The notes under the pieces: generated by a model
Databases searched by the model: none
What the model was told of the DNA's origin: nothing
Seen by the model: only the letters and a program-made list of their open reading frames with translations
NCBI GenBank assembly: GCA_964458775.1
Contig: CAYWLQ010000051.1
Span: 1-31,210, forward strand
DNA length: 31,210 bases
From: CAYWLQ01 sp964458775
Lineage (GTDB): Bacteria; Myxococcota_A; Polyangia; JAAYKL01
Direction: 5' to 3'
In this document: one piece after another, positions 8,728 through 17,961 of the stretch
Position numbering within the stretch: position 1 is the first letter of the stretch
Layout: the number at the start of each line of letters is the position of its first letter
Made by a program: the position numbers and the translations under genes

Positions 8728-9855
8728 ATGACAAAAGTATTGATTTGTGAAGATTCTCCGGTATTTCAAAAAATACTTAAGATGCTTTTGCACAATGTAG
8801 ATAATATAGAAATAGTGGACATTGTAGATAACGGACTGGACGCTGTAGAAAAGTGTAAAACACTTAAACCTGATTTGGTTACAATGGACATATTTATGCC
8901 CAAATTAAACGGTTTGGAAGCTACGCGTCGAATTATGGCTGAGTGCCCAACTAGAATAGTAATTATTAGTTCTATGATAAATACAAACGACCTCAAGTAC
9001 TCTTTTGAGGCCATTCAGGCCGGTGCTATCGAAGTAATAGAAAAGCCGACTGATATTATGAGCGGTAAATACGAAAAAGTCCGCGATGCTCTTGTGTCTG
9101 TAATTAAAAGAACCATGGCCGCCGAGCCTTCTAAGCGTTTTACCTGGCTTACTGAGGCTCCATGGCAGAATTCAGAAATAGAAACACGTCAATCGGCTAT
9201 TTTGTCGGCTGCTTTAGGTGCTGAAAATCTTGAGATGGGCAAAATGCCTATCGTTATACCTGTAGATTATTTCCCTAGAATTATTTGTATCGGAGGTTCT
9301 ACCGGCGCACCGGCTGTGATATCAGATATACTAAGATGTCTTCCCGATAATTTTAGAATACCCATTATAATCGCCCAACATATAGTCAAAGGTTTTGTAA
9401 AAGGAATGACCGACTGGTTAAATTCCGTTACTAAATTGACTGTGAAAATTGCCGATAACGGAGAAATTCCGCCTTACGGTCATGTTCTTTTTGCTCCGGA
9501 CGGAATGAATATTGAGTTTACCGATGATCGACGCATTATTTTAGTTCCGGGAGGACCAAAAGATATTTATGTTCCGTCGATCAATGCATTGTTTCATTCA
9601 TCGGCAAAAATATTTCGAAAACAAGCCCTTGGTATCCTATTGTCCGGCATGGGCAAGGACGGTGCAGAGGGTTTATTGGATATGAGAAAACAAGGTGCGA
9701 TAACCATAGGACAAAGTGAAGAAACATCAGTTATCTACGGCATGTCAAAAGTCGCCGCATCTTTAGGAGCAGTAATGGAAGAAATGAGCCCATCCGCAAT
9801 AGCAGAACTGCTGGGTCATTTTTCAGAATGCTTCAACACCCGAATTCCGATGTAG
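8728..9855 (+). CDS. cheB: CheB protein-glutamate methylesterase
   Basis: This is a receptor methylesterase/deamidase controlled by a receiver domain. Residues 1-120 are the receiver, with Glu8-Asp9 and phospho-acceptor Asp54 (in VTMDIFMPKLNG). A linker of about 60 residues follows. The esterase domain carries the catalytic triad Ser191 (IGGSTGAPAV), His218 (IIAQHIVKGF) and Asp311 (LSGMGKDGAEGL). The 375-residue length is normal. It is the last gene of the operon and pairs with the CheR upstream to set receptor methylation, which implies that a methylated receptor exists elsewhere in the genome. AGGAG at 8723-8727 directly abuts the ATG, which is unusually close. Another AGGA at 8712-8715 overlaps the cheA stop, so translation is probably coupled to cheA. 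Confidence 0.94.
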   Translation: MTKVLICEDSPVFQKILKMLLHNVDNIEIVDIVDNGLDAVEKCKTLKPDLVTMDIFMPKLNGLEATRRIMAECPTRIVIISSMINTNDLKYSFEAIQAGAIEVIEKPTDIMSGKYEKVRDALVSVIKRTMAAEPSKRFTWLTEAPWQNSEIETRQSAILSAALGAENLEMGKMPIVIPVDYFPRIICIGGSTGAPAVISDILRCLPDNFRIPIIIAQHIVKGFVKGMTDWLNSVTKLTVKIADNGEIPPYGHVLFAPDGMNIEFTDDRRIILVPGGPKDIYVPSINALFHSSAKIFRKQALGILLSGMGKDGAEGLLDMRKQGAITIGQSEETSVIYGMSKVAASLGAVMEEMSPSAIAELLGHFSECFNTRIPM

Positions 9856-10022
9856 GGTTATGACTATAGCATTCGTTTTACCAACAATGTAATCAACGGT
9901 GCCTTTATTGAAGATGCTTTAATTTATCGACTTAACTGAGTTGTTTTGTGAGGTAGTCGCAAACAATTGTATAGACTATGCAAAACAAATTGGAGGTTAA
10001 GTTTTCGGTAACAGTTTAACTT

Positions 10023-11048
10023 CTAAGTTATTTCCGGTTTCGGCGTTCGATTGAGAAGGTCTCTTACAGTGTCTTTTATGTCTTTTTGGCAGTATAAAAC
10101 CTGAAATACTTCTTTGATTATCGGAGCATCCACATTTAGTTTTTCTGCTAATGAGTATGCGGCGGCGGCGGTGCTTACTCCTTCGGCCACTGAGCCTAAA
10201 TCATTTAAAATCTTTTCAAGTTTTTGTCCCTCTCCCAGTTTATAACCTACTGTGAAATTACGACTTTTCTGAGAAGTGCACGTTAAAAACAAGTCGCCAA
10301 CTCCTCCCAGTCCGTTAAAAGTAATTGGATTTGCACCCATAGCTAAACCTATACGAGTAATTTCGGCCAGCCCTCTTGTCATAAGTGCTGCTTTGCTGTT
10401 TTGTTCATAACCCAAGCCGGCAGCCGCACCGGCAGCTATTGCTATTACATTTTTGAGAGCTCCGGCGGTTTCCAGCCCGATCGGGTCGTCTGAGGTGTAA
10501 CACCTAAAAAACGGTGTATGACAAATCTGTTGCGCTTTAACACAGCGATCATTGTTTTTGCTCGCAAGAGATACACAGGTCGGTTGACCGTCCATAATTT
10601 CAACAGCAAAGCTCGGTCCTGACAGAACTACAGATGATGCGCCTATGTCATCACCCAACACGTCAGAGACAATAGCTAACGGCAGTTTTAGAGTATTTGT
10701 TTCAATTCCTTTTGCTGCGCAAATTATCAAAGATTCGTCTCTAATCATACCTTTCCATGTTGTAAGCATGGCTCTCAGCGCCTGAGTTGGAACTGCGAGA
10801 ATTATTACATCCGCATCAGCAACTATTCGCTCGTCTCTTTCTGATACTGCTGTAATTCTATCTGATAAGACAATATTGGAAAAATAAAACGGATGTTTTC
10901 TTTGTGTCGAAATAGTTTGTGCTATTTTGGGAACAATATCCCAAAGAATAACCTCAAACCCTTTAACGGCAAAGAGTTGCGCCAAACACGTGCCGAAATT
11001 TCCGGCTCCTAATACTGTAATTCGTTTATTATTGTTGATATCTGTCAT
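10023..11048 (-). CDS. gpsA: Glycerol-3-phosphate dehydrogenase [NAD(P)+]
   Basis: This cytoplasmic enzyme reduces dihydroxyacetone phosphate to sn-glycerol 3-phosphate for phospholipid synthesis. The N-terminal Rossmann motif is clear (VLGAGNFGTCLAQLF). It is followed by the CAAKGIE segment with the catalytic-region Lys, VLSGPSFAVEI, and the helical C-terminal half with LKNVIAIAAGAAAGLGY and GLGGVGDLFLTCTS. The 341-residue length is that of the bacterial GpsA family. The gene stands alone on the minus strand, convergent with the chemosensory operon and divergent from the large activase gene. No sign of damage is seen. Confidence 0.96.
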   Translation of the reverse strand: MTDINNNKRITVLGAGNFGTCLAQLFAVKGFEVILWDIVPKIAQTISTQRKHPFYFSNIVLSDRITAVSERDERIVADADVIILAVPTQALRAMLTTWKGMIRDESLIICAAKGIETNTLKLPLAIVSDVLGDDIGASSVVLSGPSFAVEIMDGQPTCVSLASKNNDRCVKAQQICHTPFFRCYTSDDPIGLETAGALKNVIAIAAGAAAGLGYEQNSKAALMTRGLAEITRIGLAMGANPITFNGLGGVGDLFLTCTSQKSRNFTVGYKLGEGQKLEKILNDLGSVAEGVSTAAAAYSLAEKLNVDAPIIKEVFQVLYCQKDIKDTVRDLLNRTPKPEIT

Positions 11049-11061
11049 TCTTCATAGTTGA

Positions 11062-11093
11062 TACTCCGGTTTTATTTGATACTCAACCGGGTA
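11062..11093. promoter_or_regulatory. Inverted repeat in the gpsA/activase divergent region
   Basis: CCGGTT at 11066-11071 and AACCGG at 11085-11090 form a perfect 6-base inverted repeat. It extends outward to TAC/GTA after one unpaired T, and the central spacer is 13 bases. It sits 14 bases upstream of the gpsA start codon, so it could be an operator or a leader hairpin for gpsA. No T-run follows, so a terminator is less likely. Confidence 0.3.
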
Positions 11094-11222
11094 AATGGAG
11101 TGAACTAAATAAGTTTATCACGGGATTGAGCTTTCTAGGCTGCTTGTGATAGGTACTTGTTCTCCGAATAGGGTCGGAAAACCGATAAGAAAAATTTATG
11201 TTATATGAAAGACAACTGAATT

Positions 11223-14200
11223 ATGACGAAATCCTCTTCAATGATAGAAGAAAAAATTACAAAGAACAACAGAACAACTTCTTTGGGTATATGCTTAGGA
11301 GCATCAACTATCAAAGCTGTTATCATTGAAAAAAATGGCGATGATTATAGTGTTTTAAATTCACTTGCGGTTTCTCACGGCAGTGACCCTAGACAAGCCC
11401 TTTGCGAAATGTTGGGGAAACTAGATCTCAAAGATATTGATTATTGCGCTTTTACAGGTCGCAAATTTAAAGAAATTGTGAAAGCAGCATCTCTTACTGA
11501 AGCTGAAGCTGTAGAGTATGCTTTGTCGTTTGAACGAAAGAGAACAAAGCACATTCATGACTTCAACGTTCTTGTAAGCTTGGGAGCAGAAAGTTTTATT
11601 GCATATCTTTTGGACACCGATGGCGCACTTCAATCTATTGAAACCGGAAACAAGTGCGCATCCGGAACAGGTGAGTTTTTTTTGCAGCAGATCAAACGAA
11701 TGAATGTTTCTCCAGGAGAGGCAATCCTGGCCGCTTCAACAGCGGATAGATATCCCGTTTCAGGACGTTGTTCTGTTTTTTGTAAAAGCGATTGTACCCA
11801 TGCACTCAACAAAGGTATTCCGGTCGGAAGAGTTGCTGCAGGTTTGTGCAGAATGATGGCTGAGAAGATTGTTGAGCTAATCGAAAAGCTGGATCATAAA
11901 CGTGTTATTGCCGTAGGCGGCGTTACTCAAAACAAGGTTGTAATAAACGACCTAAAAAATAAAGTTGATGCTCTTTATGTACCCGAACATGCCGCCGGTT
12001 TTGAAGCTTTGGGTGCTGCTTTATATGCTTTGGACAAACAATCATCTTTTTCTTTTGATCTGTCCCATTTGTTTTATGAAGGACGATCCTCTTTTTCTTT
12101 TTTACCTCCCATAGCCAAAGCAAAAAAGCTTGTTTCTTTTAAAGAAGGACATCCGGGTAAGGCTCAAAAAGGCGATTTATGCATCGTAGGCTTAGATGTC
12201 GGTAGTACCACGACAAAGGGTGTTGTGCTTAGGGTTAGCGATAATGCGGTACTGGCTTCGGAGTATCTTCGCACCAACGGTGATCCGGTTACCGCTTCAA
12301 GAAATGTTTATGCCGCACTTGATAGTAAATTGGGGGTGCCTGTTAATATTTCGGCTATCGGAACCACCGGTTCGGGACGTCACATTGCCGGTCTTCACGC
12401 TTCTGCGACCTGTGTTATAAATGAAATTATCGCTCACGCTACCGGTGCCGCGTTTTACGATTCAGAGGTTGATACAATTTTTGAGATAGGCGGTCAGGAT
12501 GCTAAATATACACATCTGACCAACGGTGTTCCTTCAGACTACGCTATGAACGAAGCTTGTTCGGCGGGAACAGGCTCATTTCTGGAAGAATCCGCATTTG
12601 AAAGTATGGGGCTTAGCCATACTCAAATAGAAGGTGTTGCTCTTACCGCCAAGAAACCGCCAAACTTCAATGATCAATGTGCGGCATTCATCAGCTCAGA
12701 TATTAAAACTGCTACCCAAGAAGGCGTGGCTGTTGAGGATATTACGGCCGGCTTGGTTTACTCTGTATGTATGAACTATGTTAACAGGGTAAAAGGACAG
12801 AGACCTTCCGGAAACAAGATCTTTATGCAGGGCGGTGTTTGTTATAACAAAGCTGTTCCTCTTGCTATGGCTTCTCTTATCGAGCGAGAAATAGTAGTTC
12901 CTCCCGACCCCGGATTGATAGGCGCTTTCGGTGTGGCGCTGGAAACAAAAAATAGAATTGAAACCGGTTTAGCCGATAAAGGTACTTTTAGCCTAAAAGA
13001 ACTTGCAGCTCGCGAAATAGAATACGGAAAACCGTTTATTTGCGGCGGAGGCAAAGAAAAGTGTGACCGCGGATGTGAAATTGCAGTACCCATAATTGAC
13101 GGGAAAAAGATTCCTTTCGGCGGTGCTTGCGACAGGTTTTATAACAAACATCATCAAATAACCTGTGATGTGGGAGCTCTCGACTTGGTGAGAGCGCGAC
13201 AAAATGCTGTTTACGGCAGTTATGTTACGCCCTCAACAAACGGAGGTAAAAAACGAGTAGGATTGTCTCGTTCTTATTTGATGAATACCTTCTTTCCTCT
13301 TTTTAACACTTTTTTTACAGAGATCGGATGTACCGTTGTTCTGTCCGAAAAAGCAGACCCGGAAGGACTAAAAAGAAGGCGCTCGTCTTTTTGTTATCCC
13401 GGCGAGTTGGCACACGGTTTCTTTGGAGACCTACTCGAAAGAAAGGTCGACTATATTTTCTTGCCTAAAATTATGTCTCTTAAGGTGGATAACAGCGTTA
13501 ATACCGAACGCGAACACCAAAGCACCTGTGTGCTTTTGCAAAGCGAAGCTTACTATATTAAATCCGCTTTTAAAGATAAGTTGGGCTCTACTAAGCTTAT
13601 GACTCCGGTTTTGGATTTTTGGAAAGGTTTTCTTCATGCAGAACCGGCTTTTATAAAAATCGCTCAAGAATTGGGCGTTGACAAAAAGACTGCAATAATA
13701 GCTTTAAAAAAAGCCGCTGAGGTTCAAACAAATTTAAAAAACTACCTAAAAGAGATGGGTAGGGAAGTGTTGGAGCAGCTCGAAGATAATCCGGAGCAAA
13801 CGGCTGTGGTGCTTTTCGGGCGTTCCTACAACGCCTTCGCAAAAGAAGGCAATCTCGGCATACCTACTAAATTTGCTTCCAGAGGAACACTCATTGTTCC
13901 GTGGGATGCGTTGCCATTCGAAGATGAGCCGTGTGACAAGGATATGTGTTGGGCTTCGGGGCAGGATATTCTTAGAGCGGCAAGCTTTGTTAAAAAGCAT
14001 CCGAGACTTTTCGGAGCTTTTGTAACCAACTTCAGTTGCGGCCCCGATTCTTTTCTTCTTACAACTTTTCGCGACATCATGCAGGCCAAGCCGTCGCTTA
14101 CGCTGGAGCTGGACAGTCATACTGCGGATGCGGGAGTAAATACTCGTATTGAGGCGTTTCTCGATATAGTAAAACGTTATCTGGAAATCAAAAAGCAGGA

Positions 14201-15596
14201 TGCTCCCAAAAAAGATTTTACACCGGCCAGGGCGTATTTTAAAGGCAGCGTTCCCCAGTTTGTTACCTCAGAAGGCGAAGAGGTTACCTTTTATGACAAG
14301 CGAGTTAAAGTCCTTATTCCTTCAATGGGAAGACTCAGCACAGAGATACTTACCGCAGCATTCCAAGGGATCGGAGTGCGAGCCGAATCGGTTCCGGTTT
14401 ACGACCATGATGATTTAAAACTTGGACGAAAACATACCTCATGCAAAGAATGCCTTCCATTGCTGCTAACAGTAGGGGGCTTACTAAAATATCTTGAAAG
14501 ACGAACCGATGAAAATGAACTCTTAGCCTATTTTATGCCCTTTACTCCGGGAAACTGTCGCTTTCCGCAATATCGAGTGTTTTTTAGAAATTTAATTCAA
14601 AAACAACATCTCAAGAACGTTACGCTTTTTAGCCTCAATGCAGAAAAAGGCTACTCTTACAAAGCGTTTAGCGGGGTAGACAGACTTAATGTTTTAAAGG
14701 GTTTTGTAGTCGCCGACGTAATGGAAGATATCTATAATACCCTTACTGTTATTGCCGCTGACAAAACAGAAGCTTTGCGGGTATTCGAAGAAGAATGGCA
14801 AAGAATTATAGAAACCATGAGCAGCGGTAACGGCAAAAATATCTACAAAACGCTTGAAATAGTATCCCGAAACCTAGCTGCAATACCCTTGTCAAAAAGA
14901 TTTGAAGATGTACCCAAAGTCGGCCTTATGGGCGAAATCTTCGTAAGAAAAGACTACTTCTCATGTCAGGACTTGGTAGAGCGTTTAGCCGCAAGAGGAA
15001 TAATAGTAAAGAGAGCCCACTTTTTTGAGTGGCTTAAATATGTGGACAACATCATTAAACGAGGCATTTACGAGCCGCATTTCAGCTTAAAAGATCGTCT
15101 TCAATTCGGCATAAAGCTGTTTTTACAATCCAAACTCGAAAAGCGCATAAAAGGCATTCTCTCAAAATCTAATCTTTATGAATATGAATTTGCCGATATA
15201 GACGAAATAATAGAATTTGGAGAAAATTTTTTCGATGCCAGGTTTAGAGGAGAATCCATATTGGTCGTCGGCAACTTTTTTAAAGATATGCTGCACAGTC
15301 TAGACGGAGTGATTTCTATCGGACCGTTTGCCTGCATGCCGACACGTGTAATCGAAGCCGTGCTCTCAGCAGAATCAACCATGCAAACAAAGCTGGATAT
15401 CGACCCAAGCATTGCAAAGCGCATGTCTGCAAACGGAAGCATTTCCAGACTTCCGTTCCTATCAGTAGAAACAGACGGAAATCCTTTTCCTCAAATACTG
15501 GAAGCGAGGATTGAGTCATTTGCTTTGCAGGTATGCAGGCTAAAGGAGAAGACTAATTCTAATTCTTCTTTAGAATCAGCCGTTACTGCAGAATAG
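11223..15596 (+). CDS. Giant acyl-CoA dehydratase activase-type protein (tandem BadF/HgdC ATPase domains + DUF2229 region)
   Basis: This 1457-residue protein belongs to the enigmatic 'CoA-substrate-specific enzyme activase' group. Residues about 18-280 are one BadF/BadG/BcrA/BcrD-type ATPase domain (LGICLGASTIKAVII, KCASGTGEFFLQQ). Residues about 325-590 are a second, better conserved one (VGLDVGSTTTKGVVL, EIGGQDAKYT, ACSAGTGSFLEE, MQGGVCYN). The ACSAGTG Cys and the following region match the part of HgdC-type activators that binds the [4Fe-4S] cluster at the dimer interface. From about residue 660 a DUF2229/HgdB-like region follows (VGLSRSYLMNTFFPLF, SSFCYPGELAHG), and the remaining C-terminal half carries more Cys (SCKECLPLLLTVGG, PFTPGNCRFPQYR). 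Classic activators inject electrons into 2-hydroxyacyl-CoA dehydratases with ATP hydrolysis. The role of these long fused forms is unknown. No separate dehydratase subunits are nearby. The length is within the usual range for this architecture. Confidence 0.88.
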   Translation: MTKSSSMIEEKITKNNRTTSLGICLGASTIKAVIIEKNGDDYSVLNSLAVSHGSDPRQALCEMLGKLDLKDIDYCAFTGRKFKEIVKAASLTEAEAVEYALSFERKRTKHIHDFNVLVSLGAESFIAYLLDTDGALQSIETGNKCASGTGEFFLQQIKRMNVSPGEAILAASTADRYPVSGRCSVFCKSDCTHALNKGIPVGRVAAGLCRMMAEKIVELIEKLDHKRVIAVGGVTQNKVVINDLKNKVDALYVPEHAAGFEALGAALYALDKQSSFSFDLSHLFYEGRSSFSFLPPIAKAKKLVSFKEGHPGKAQKGDLCIVGLDVGSTTTKGVVLRVSDNAVLASEYLRTNGDPVTASRNVYAALDSKLGVPVNISAIGTTGSGRHIAGLHASATCVINEIIAHATGAAFYDSEVDTIFEIGGQDAKYTHLTNGVPSDYAMNEACSAGTGSFLEESAFESMGLSHTQIEGVALTAKKPPNFNDQCAAFISSDIKTATQEGVAVEDITAGLVYSVCMNYVNRVKGQRPSGNKIFMQGGVCYNKAVPLAMASLIEREIVVPPDPGLIGAFGVALETKNRIETGLADKGTFSLKELAAREIEYGKPFICGGGKEKCDRGCEIAVPIIDGKKIPFGGACDRFYNKHHQITCDVGALDLVRARQNAVYGSYVTPSTNGGKKRVGLSRSYLMNTFFPLFNTFFTEIGCTVVLSEKADPEGLKRRRSSFCYPGELAHGFFGDLLERKVDYIFLPKIMSLKVDNSVNTEREHQSTCVLLQSEAYYIKSAFKDKLGSTKLMTPVLDFWKGFLHAEPAFIKIAQELGVDKKTAIIALKKAAEVQTNLKNYLKEMGREVLEQLEDNPEQTAVVLFGRSYNAFAKEGNLGIPTKFASRGTLIVPWDALPFEDEPCDKDMCWASGQDILRAASFVKKHPRLFGAFVTNFSCGPDSFLLTTFRDIMQAKPSLTLELDSHTADAGVNTRIEAFLDIVKRYLEIKKQDAPKKDFTPARAYFKGSVPQFVTSEGEEVTFYDKRVKVLIPSMGRLSTEILTAAFQGIGVRAESVPVYDHDDLKLGRKHTSCKECLPLLLTVGGLLKYLERRTDENELLAYFMPFTPGNCRFPQYRVFFRNLIQKQHLKNVTLFSLNAEKGYSYKAFSGVDRLNVLKGFVVADVMEDIYNTLTVIAADKTEALRVFEEEWQRIIETMSSGNGKNIYKTLEIVSRNLAAIPLSKRFEDVPKVGLMGEIFVRKDYFSCQDLVERLAARGIIVKRAHFFEWLKYVDNIIKRGIYEPHFSLKDRLQFGIKLFLQSKLEKRIKGILSKSNLYEYEFADIDEIIEFGENFFDARFRGESILVVGNFFKDMLHSLDGVISIGPFACMPTRVIEAVLSAESTMQTKLDIDPSIAKRMSANGSISRLPFLSVETDGNPFPQILEARIESFALQVCRLKEKTNSNSSLESAVTAE

Positions 15597-15638
15597 CCGA
15601 CAACAAAATCAATTTAGTTTTTCTGAAAGGAACCTGTA

Positions 15639-16070
15639 ATGAACTTCAACATAAAAAGATTTCTATTGTTCAGCCTTTTTGTACTTTCGGTTGCGATTAC
15701 CTGTGTCTGTTGCTTCGAAAAAAATGAAGACGATGACCAAACCGCAGATTCAATTATTTGCACCGACTGTCCTGCTACATTGATTATTCGCAATAATCAG
15801 TCCGGTTGTACCCTTGTTGAGGTATATATTACGAAATCCGGCGAATCAAAGAGTTCGAACTTCATTGAAGATGACGGAATAGGATATCACAAAACTCGCT
15901 CTTTTGAACTTGCACCCGGCAAATATACATTAGAAATACATTCCAATTGCGGTGTAACTTCGGCTCGTGACACTGTTACCTTAGAACCGGAAGAAATAAT
16001 AGAAGCGCATGTTACCTCAAATTGCGGAGATTACGCATGTCGAGGTGACATTAGTTACTTTAGCCGATAA
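15639..16070 (+). CDS. Small secreted Cys-rich protein, function unknown
   Basis: This 143-residue protein has a clear N-terminal signal: basic residues at 5-6 and a hydrophobic run FLLFSLFVLSVAITCVCC. One of the Cys in that run (position 23, 25 or 26) may be a non-canonical lipoprotein site. The mature part has an acidic stretch and paired Cys (CTDC, then single Cys near SGC, NCG, NCGD and ACRG) spread over a short beta-rich sequence, suggesting disulfides or metal binding outside the cytoplasm. The start is supported by GAAAGGAA at 15625-15632. It follows the activase gene by 42 bases on the same strand and may be co-transcribed, although no functional link is apparent. I do not recognise the family. 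Confidence 0.65.
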   Translation: MNFNIKRFLLFSLFVLSVAITCVCCFEKNEDDDQTADSIICTDCPATLIIRNNQSGCTLVEVYITKSGESKSSNFIEDDGIGYHKTRSFELAPGKYTLEIHSNCGVTSARDTVTLEPEEIIEAHVTSNCGDYACRGDISYFSR

Positions 16071-16071
16071 A

Positions 16072-16107
16072 GCAATCCATTTAATCGAGTTCACAATGGA
16101 TTGTTGC
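16072..16107. terminator. Hairpin between convergent genes
   Basis: CAATCCATT at 16073-16081 pairs perfectly with AATGGATTG at 16095-16103, with a 13-base loop; an outer G72/C107 pair is offset by two bases. It lies directly after the stop of the plus-strand gene and overlaps the last codons of the minus-strand gene, where a shared bidirectional terminator is expected. There is no long T-run on either side, so strength is uncertain. Confidence 0.4.
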
Positions 16108-16497
16108 TTCTACATCCTCATCTACAAACGAAAGATCATCATCATACAAAGCATAGATGCCTTTGGCGTTTAGTCGGTCTCCTGGGTCACTAATAGGTGT
16201 CTTAATGCAGCTCTGACATGTAAGCGGCGTGCTTTCAGCGATATTCCCCTTGTCAATAATCCAAACTTCTAACACTTCATTACCGGTGCCGGTTTCACGA
16301 GTAATGAGTGTCGATTCTCCGGAAGACAACGTTTCTTCTTCATATCCGCCCACATAAACTCTAAATTCCTGATCCTCACAACACACGGCACAACTTTCGT
16401 CAATCTTTACATAAAGTCTGACACTGTCATCAAAGCAACCCGACTGCAATGCCGCTGCCAAGAGTAGAAAAGATATATGTTTCAATTGGCTCTTCAT
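16081..16497 (-). CDS. Small Cys-rich lipoprotein, function unknown
   Basis: This 138-residue protein begins MKSQLKHISFLLLAAALQSGC, a lipoprotein signal with Cys21 as the probable lipidated residue (QSGC is a relaxed lipobox). The mature part has a Cys cluster ESCAVCCEDQEF and a second pair TCQSC, otherwise short beta-type sequence and an acidic C-terminus. Its ATG overlaps the stop of the upstream 16494-17747 gene in an ATGA arrangement, so the two are translationally coupled and probably work together at the cell envelope. Size and Cys pattern resemble the protein at 15639-16070, which may be a distant relative. I do not recognise the family. Confidence 0.7.
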   Translation of the reverse strand: MKSQLKHISFLLLAAALQSGCFDDSVRLYVKIDESCAVCCEDQEFRVYVGGYEEETLSSGESTLITRETGTGNEVLEVWIIDKGNIAESTPLTCQSCIKTPISDPGDRLNAKGIYALYDDDLSFVDEDVEATIHCELD

Positions 16498-17747
16498 TTG
16501 GTTTCCCCCGCATTGACCGAAGCAGGTGTTTCCGTGTCATTCGAGTCGGTTGAAGTGTCATTAGAAACTGAAGTAGAAGCTTCCTGTTCTGTTTCCAAAT
16601 TAATTTGCATAGGTGTTTCCGCTTTGATCATACCGAGAGCTGTAAAAAAACGTTCCACAATCAAAGCAAACGTATCAGCAGTTTCTTTTGTATAGTCGGG
16701 AGTAGCGGATATGTTAATTTTGTTGCCTGTTCTGCTTGATAGCCCAAAGGGACCGTAAGTCTCATGAGAATCTACACAAAGTACTTGTTCGGCCTTTGGA
16801 TATACAGGGTCGCGGGTTTCTCTAACTATCCCGACCAAGCCGATTGGCAAACCTATTCCAAAAAAAATCGAAGACCCCCACGCCAGTCCTGCGCCGACAT
16901 TTCTCTCGGTCAAGGTATTACCGTTTTGATTGAAAACTATTCCTGTGGCAAGCGCTCCAATGCCTATAGCAGTCAACACACCCCCTGCAACAATACCGCC
17001 TATCCCCTTCTTCTTACTGCCTTTGCTTTCAAAATAATGAACATGCGCGGAGGAAGGCAAAGGAACATTGTTGTTCATTTCGCGGTCCTGAAACTCCCAT
17101 AACTTAAATCCTCGGTCAGCAGATGCCATATGTATTGAAACGCTTGCATATTCTATTTGTGCTGCGATATCTGTAACCGGATAGCGTCTATTGTAAAAGT
17201 CATAACAACGTTTTTGTGTACCCGAAGGGTCATCCAAAGTAATTGCTGATTTTTCAGTTGCACTTGTTTGTTCGCCGACCGCAAGTTTACCTATTTTATA
17301 GTCATCAGCCAAAGACCAATGAAGATTTACCTCATCCACTACAAAAACAGCATCAAGCTTTTCTTGTTCTTCCGCTTGTTTTTCCCATGGATTGTCGCCC
17401 AAAATAGACCATGAAACCACCTCATATCCGCGAGCAGCCGCTGTTCGCTCCAACATAGCAATCATCAGCTGACATTCACTCTTTAAGACTTTTGAAGCTG
17501 ATTCTTTTCGACACGTAGTCGAAGGAAAAAAAGTTATGCGTGCGGATTTGTTTTTGAGATCGGCACCGGGATACTTCACAAAGCTTTTTTGATTTGCTTC
17601 CGGTAATATAACCTGTGTTTTTTCGATAGTGCCGGTTGACAAATAGAATTTTGAACCGATTTGAGGAGCAGCGCATCCGAGCATTGCTGTCAGCATAACA
17701 ATCTCAATGAAAAATCGCATTTTTTTTAGATAGTCAAAACAATACAA
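16494..17747 (-). CDS. Lipoprotein with two membrane segments, function unknown
   Basis: This is a lipoprotein with signal FFIEIVMLTAMLGCAAPQ. The start is uncertain. The frame is open to an ATG at 17840, but AAGGAG at 17757-17762 sits 9 bases before an in-frame TTG at 17747, which gives a sensible signal peptide, so I chose that TTG. An ATG at 17720 also works but lacks a ribosome site. The mature part has a soluble domain with an Asp-rich segment (KLDAVFVVDEVNLHW). Two hydrophobic, Gly-rich segments follow (GIGGIVAGGVLTAIGIGALA and AWGSSIFFGIGLPIGLVGIV), then a Thr/Ser/Glu-rich tail. It may be anchored in the outer membrane and also span or insert in a membrane. It overlaps the downstream small lipoprotein by ATGA. 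I do not recognise the family. Confidence 0.7.
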   Translation of the reverse strand: MYCFDYLKKMRFFIEIVMLTAMLGCAAPQIGSKFYLSTGTIEKTQVILPEANQKSFVKYPGADLKNKSARITFFPSTTCRKESASKVLKSECQLMIAMLERTAAARGYEVVSWSILGDNPWEKQAEEQEKLDAVFVVDEVNLHWSLADDYKIGKLAVGEQTSATEKSAITLDDPSGTQKRCYDFYNRRYPVTDIAAQIEYASVSIHMASADRGFKLWEFQDREMNNNVPLPSSAHVHYFESKGSKKKGIGGIVAGGVLTAIGIGALATGIVFNQNGNTLTERNVGAGLAWGSSIFFGIGLPIGLVGIVRETRDPVYPKAEQVLCVDSHETYGPFGLSSRTGNKINISATPDYTKETADTFALIVERFFTALGMIKAETPMQINLETEQEASTSVSNDTSTDSNDTETPASVNAGETK

Positions 17748-17961
17748 TTTCAAAAACTCCTTTACAAAAAACATTGTACGAGTGCAAGAAAGTTGAAAAC
17801 ATAACGGAGTCGATAATCCATTACAATTAAAATGTTTCAATTTTTGTCAAATTTGGAATCTTGTTTTTTTTTGTAGTTTTGATAGATTTTTTATTGTGCA
17901 ATGAGAGAAAGTAGTTGCAAGATATTTAAGTAGTTGAAGGATCGAATCCTTAAAGGACCTC

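Noticed and set aside
9856..10022. Possible terminator between cheB and gpsA
   Set aside because: Only a short GTTAA/TTAAC pairing near 9997-10020 was found, with no GC-rich stem or T-run, so I do not list it.
13746..14120. Open frames on the minus strand inside the activase gene
   Set aside because: They lie fully inside a long gene with clear domain motifs and carry no signals of their own.
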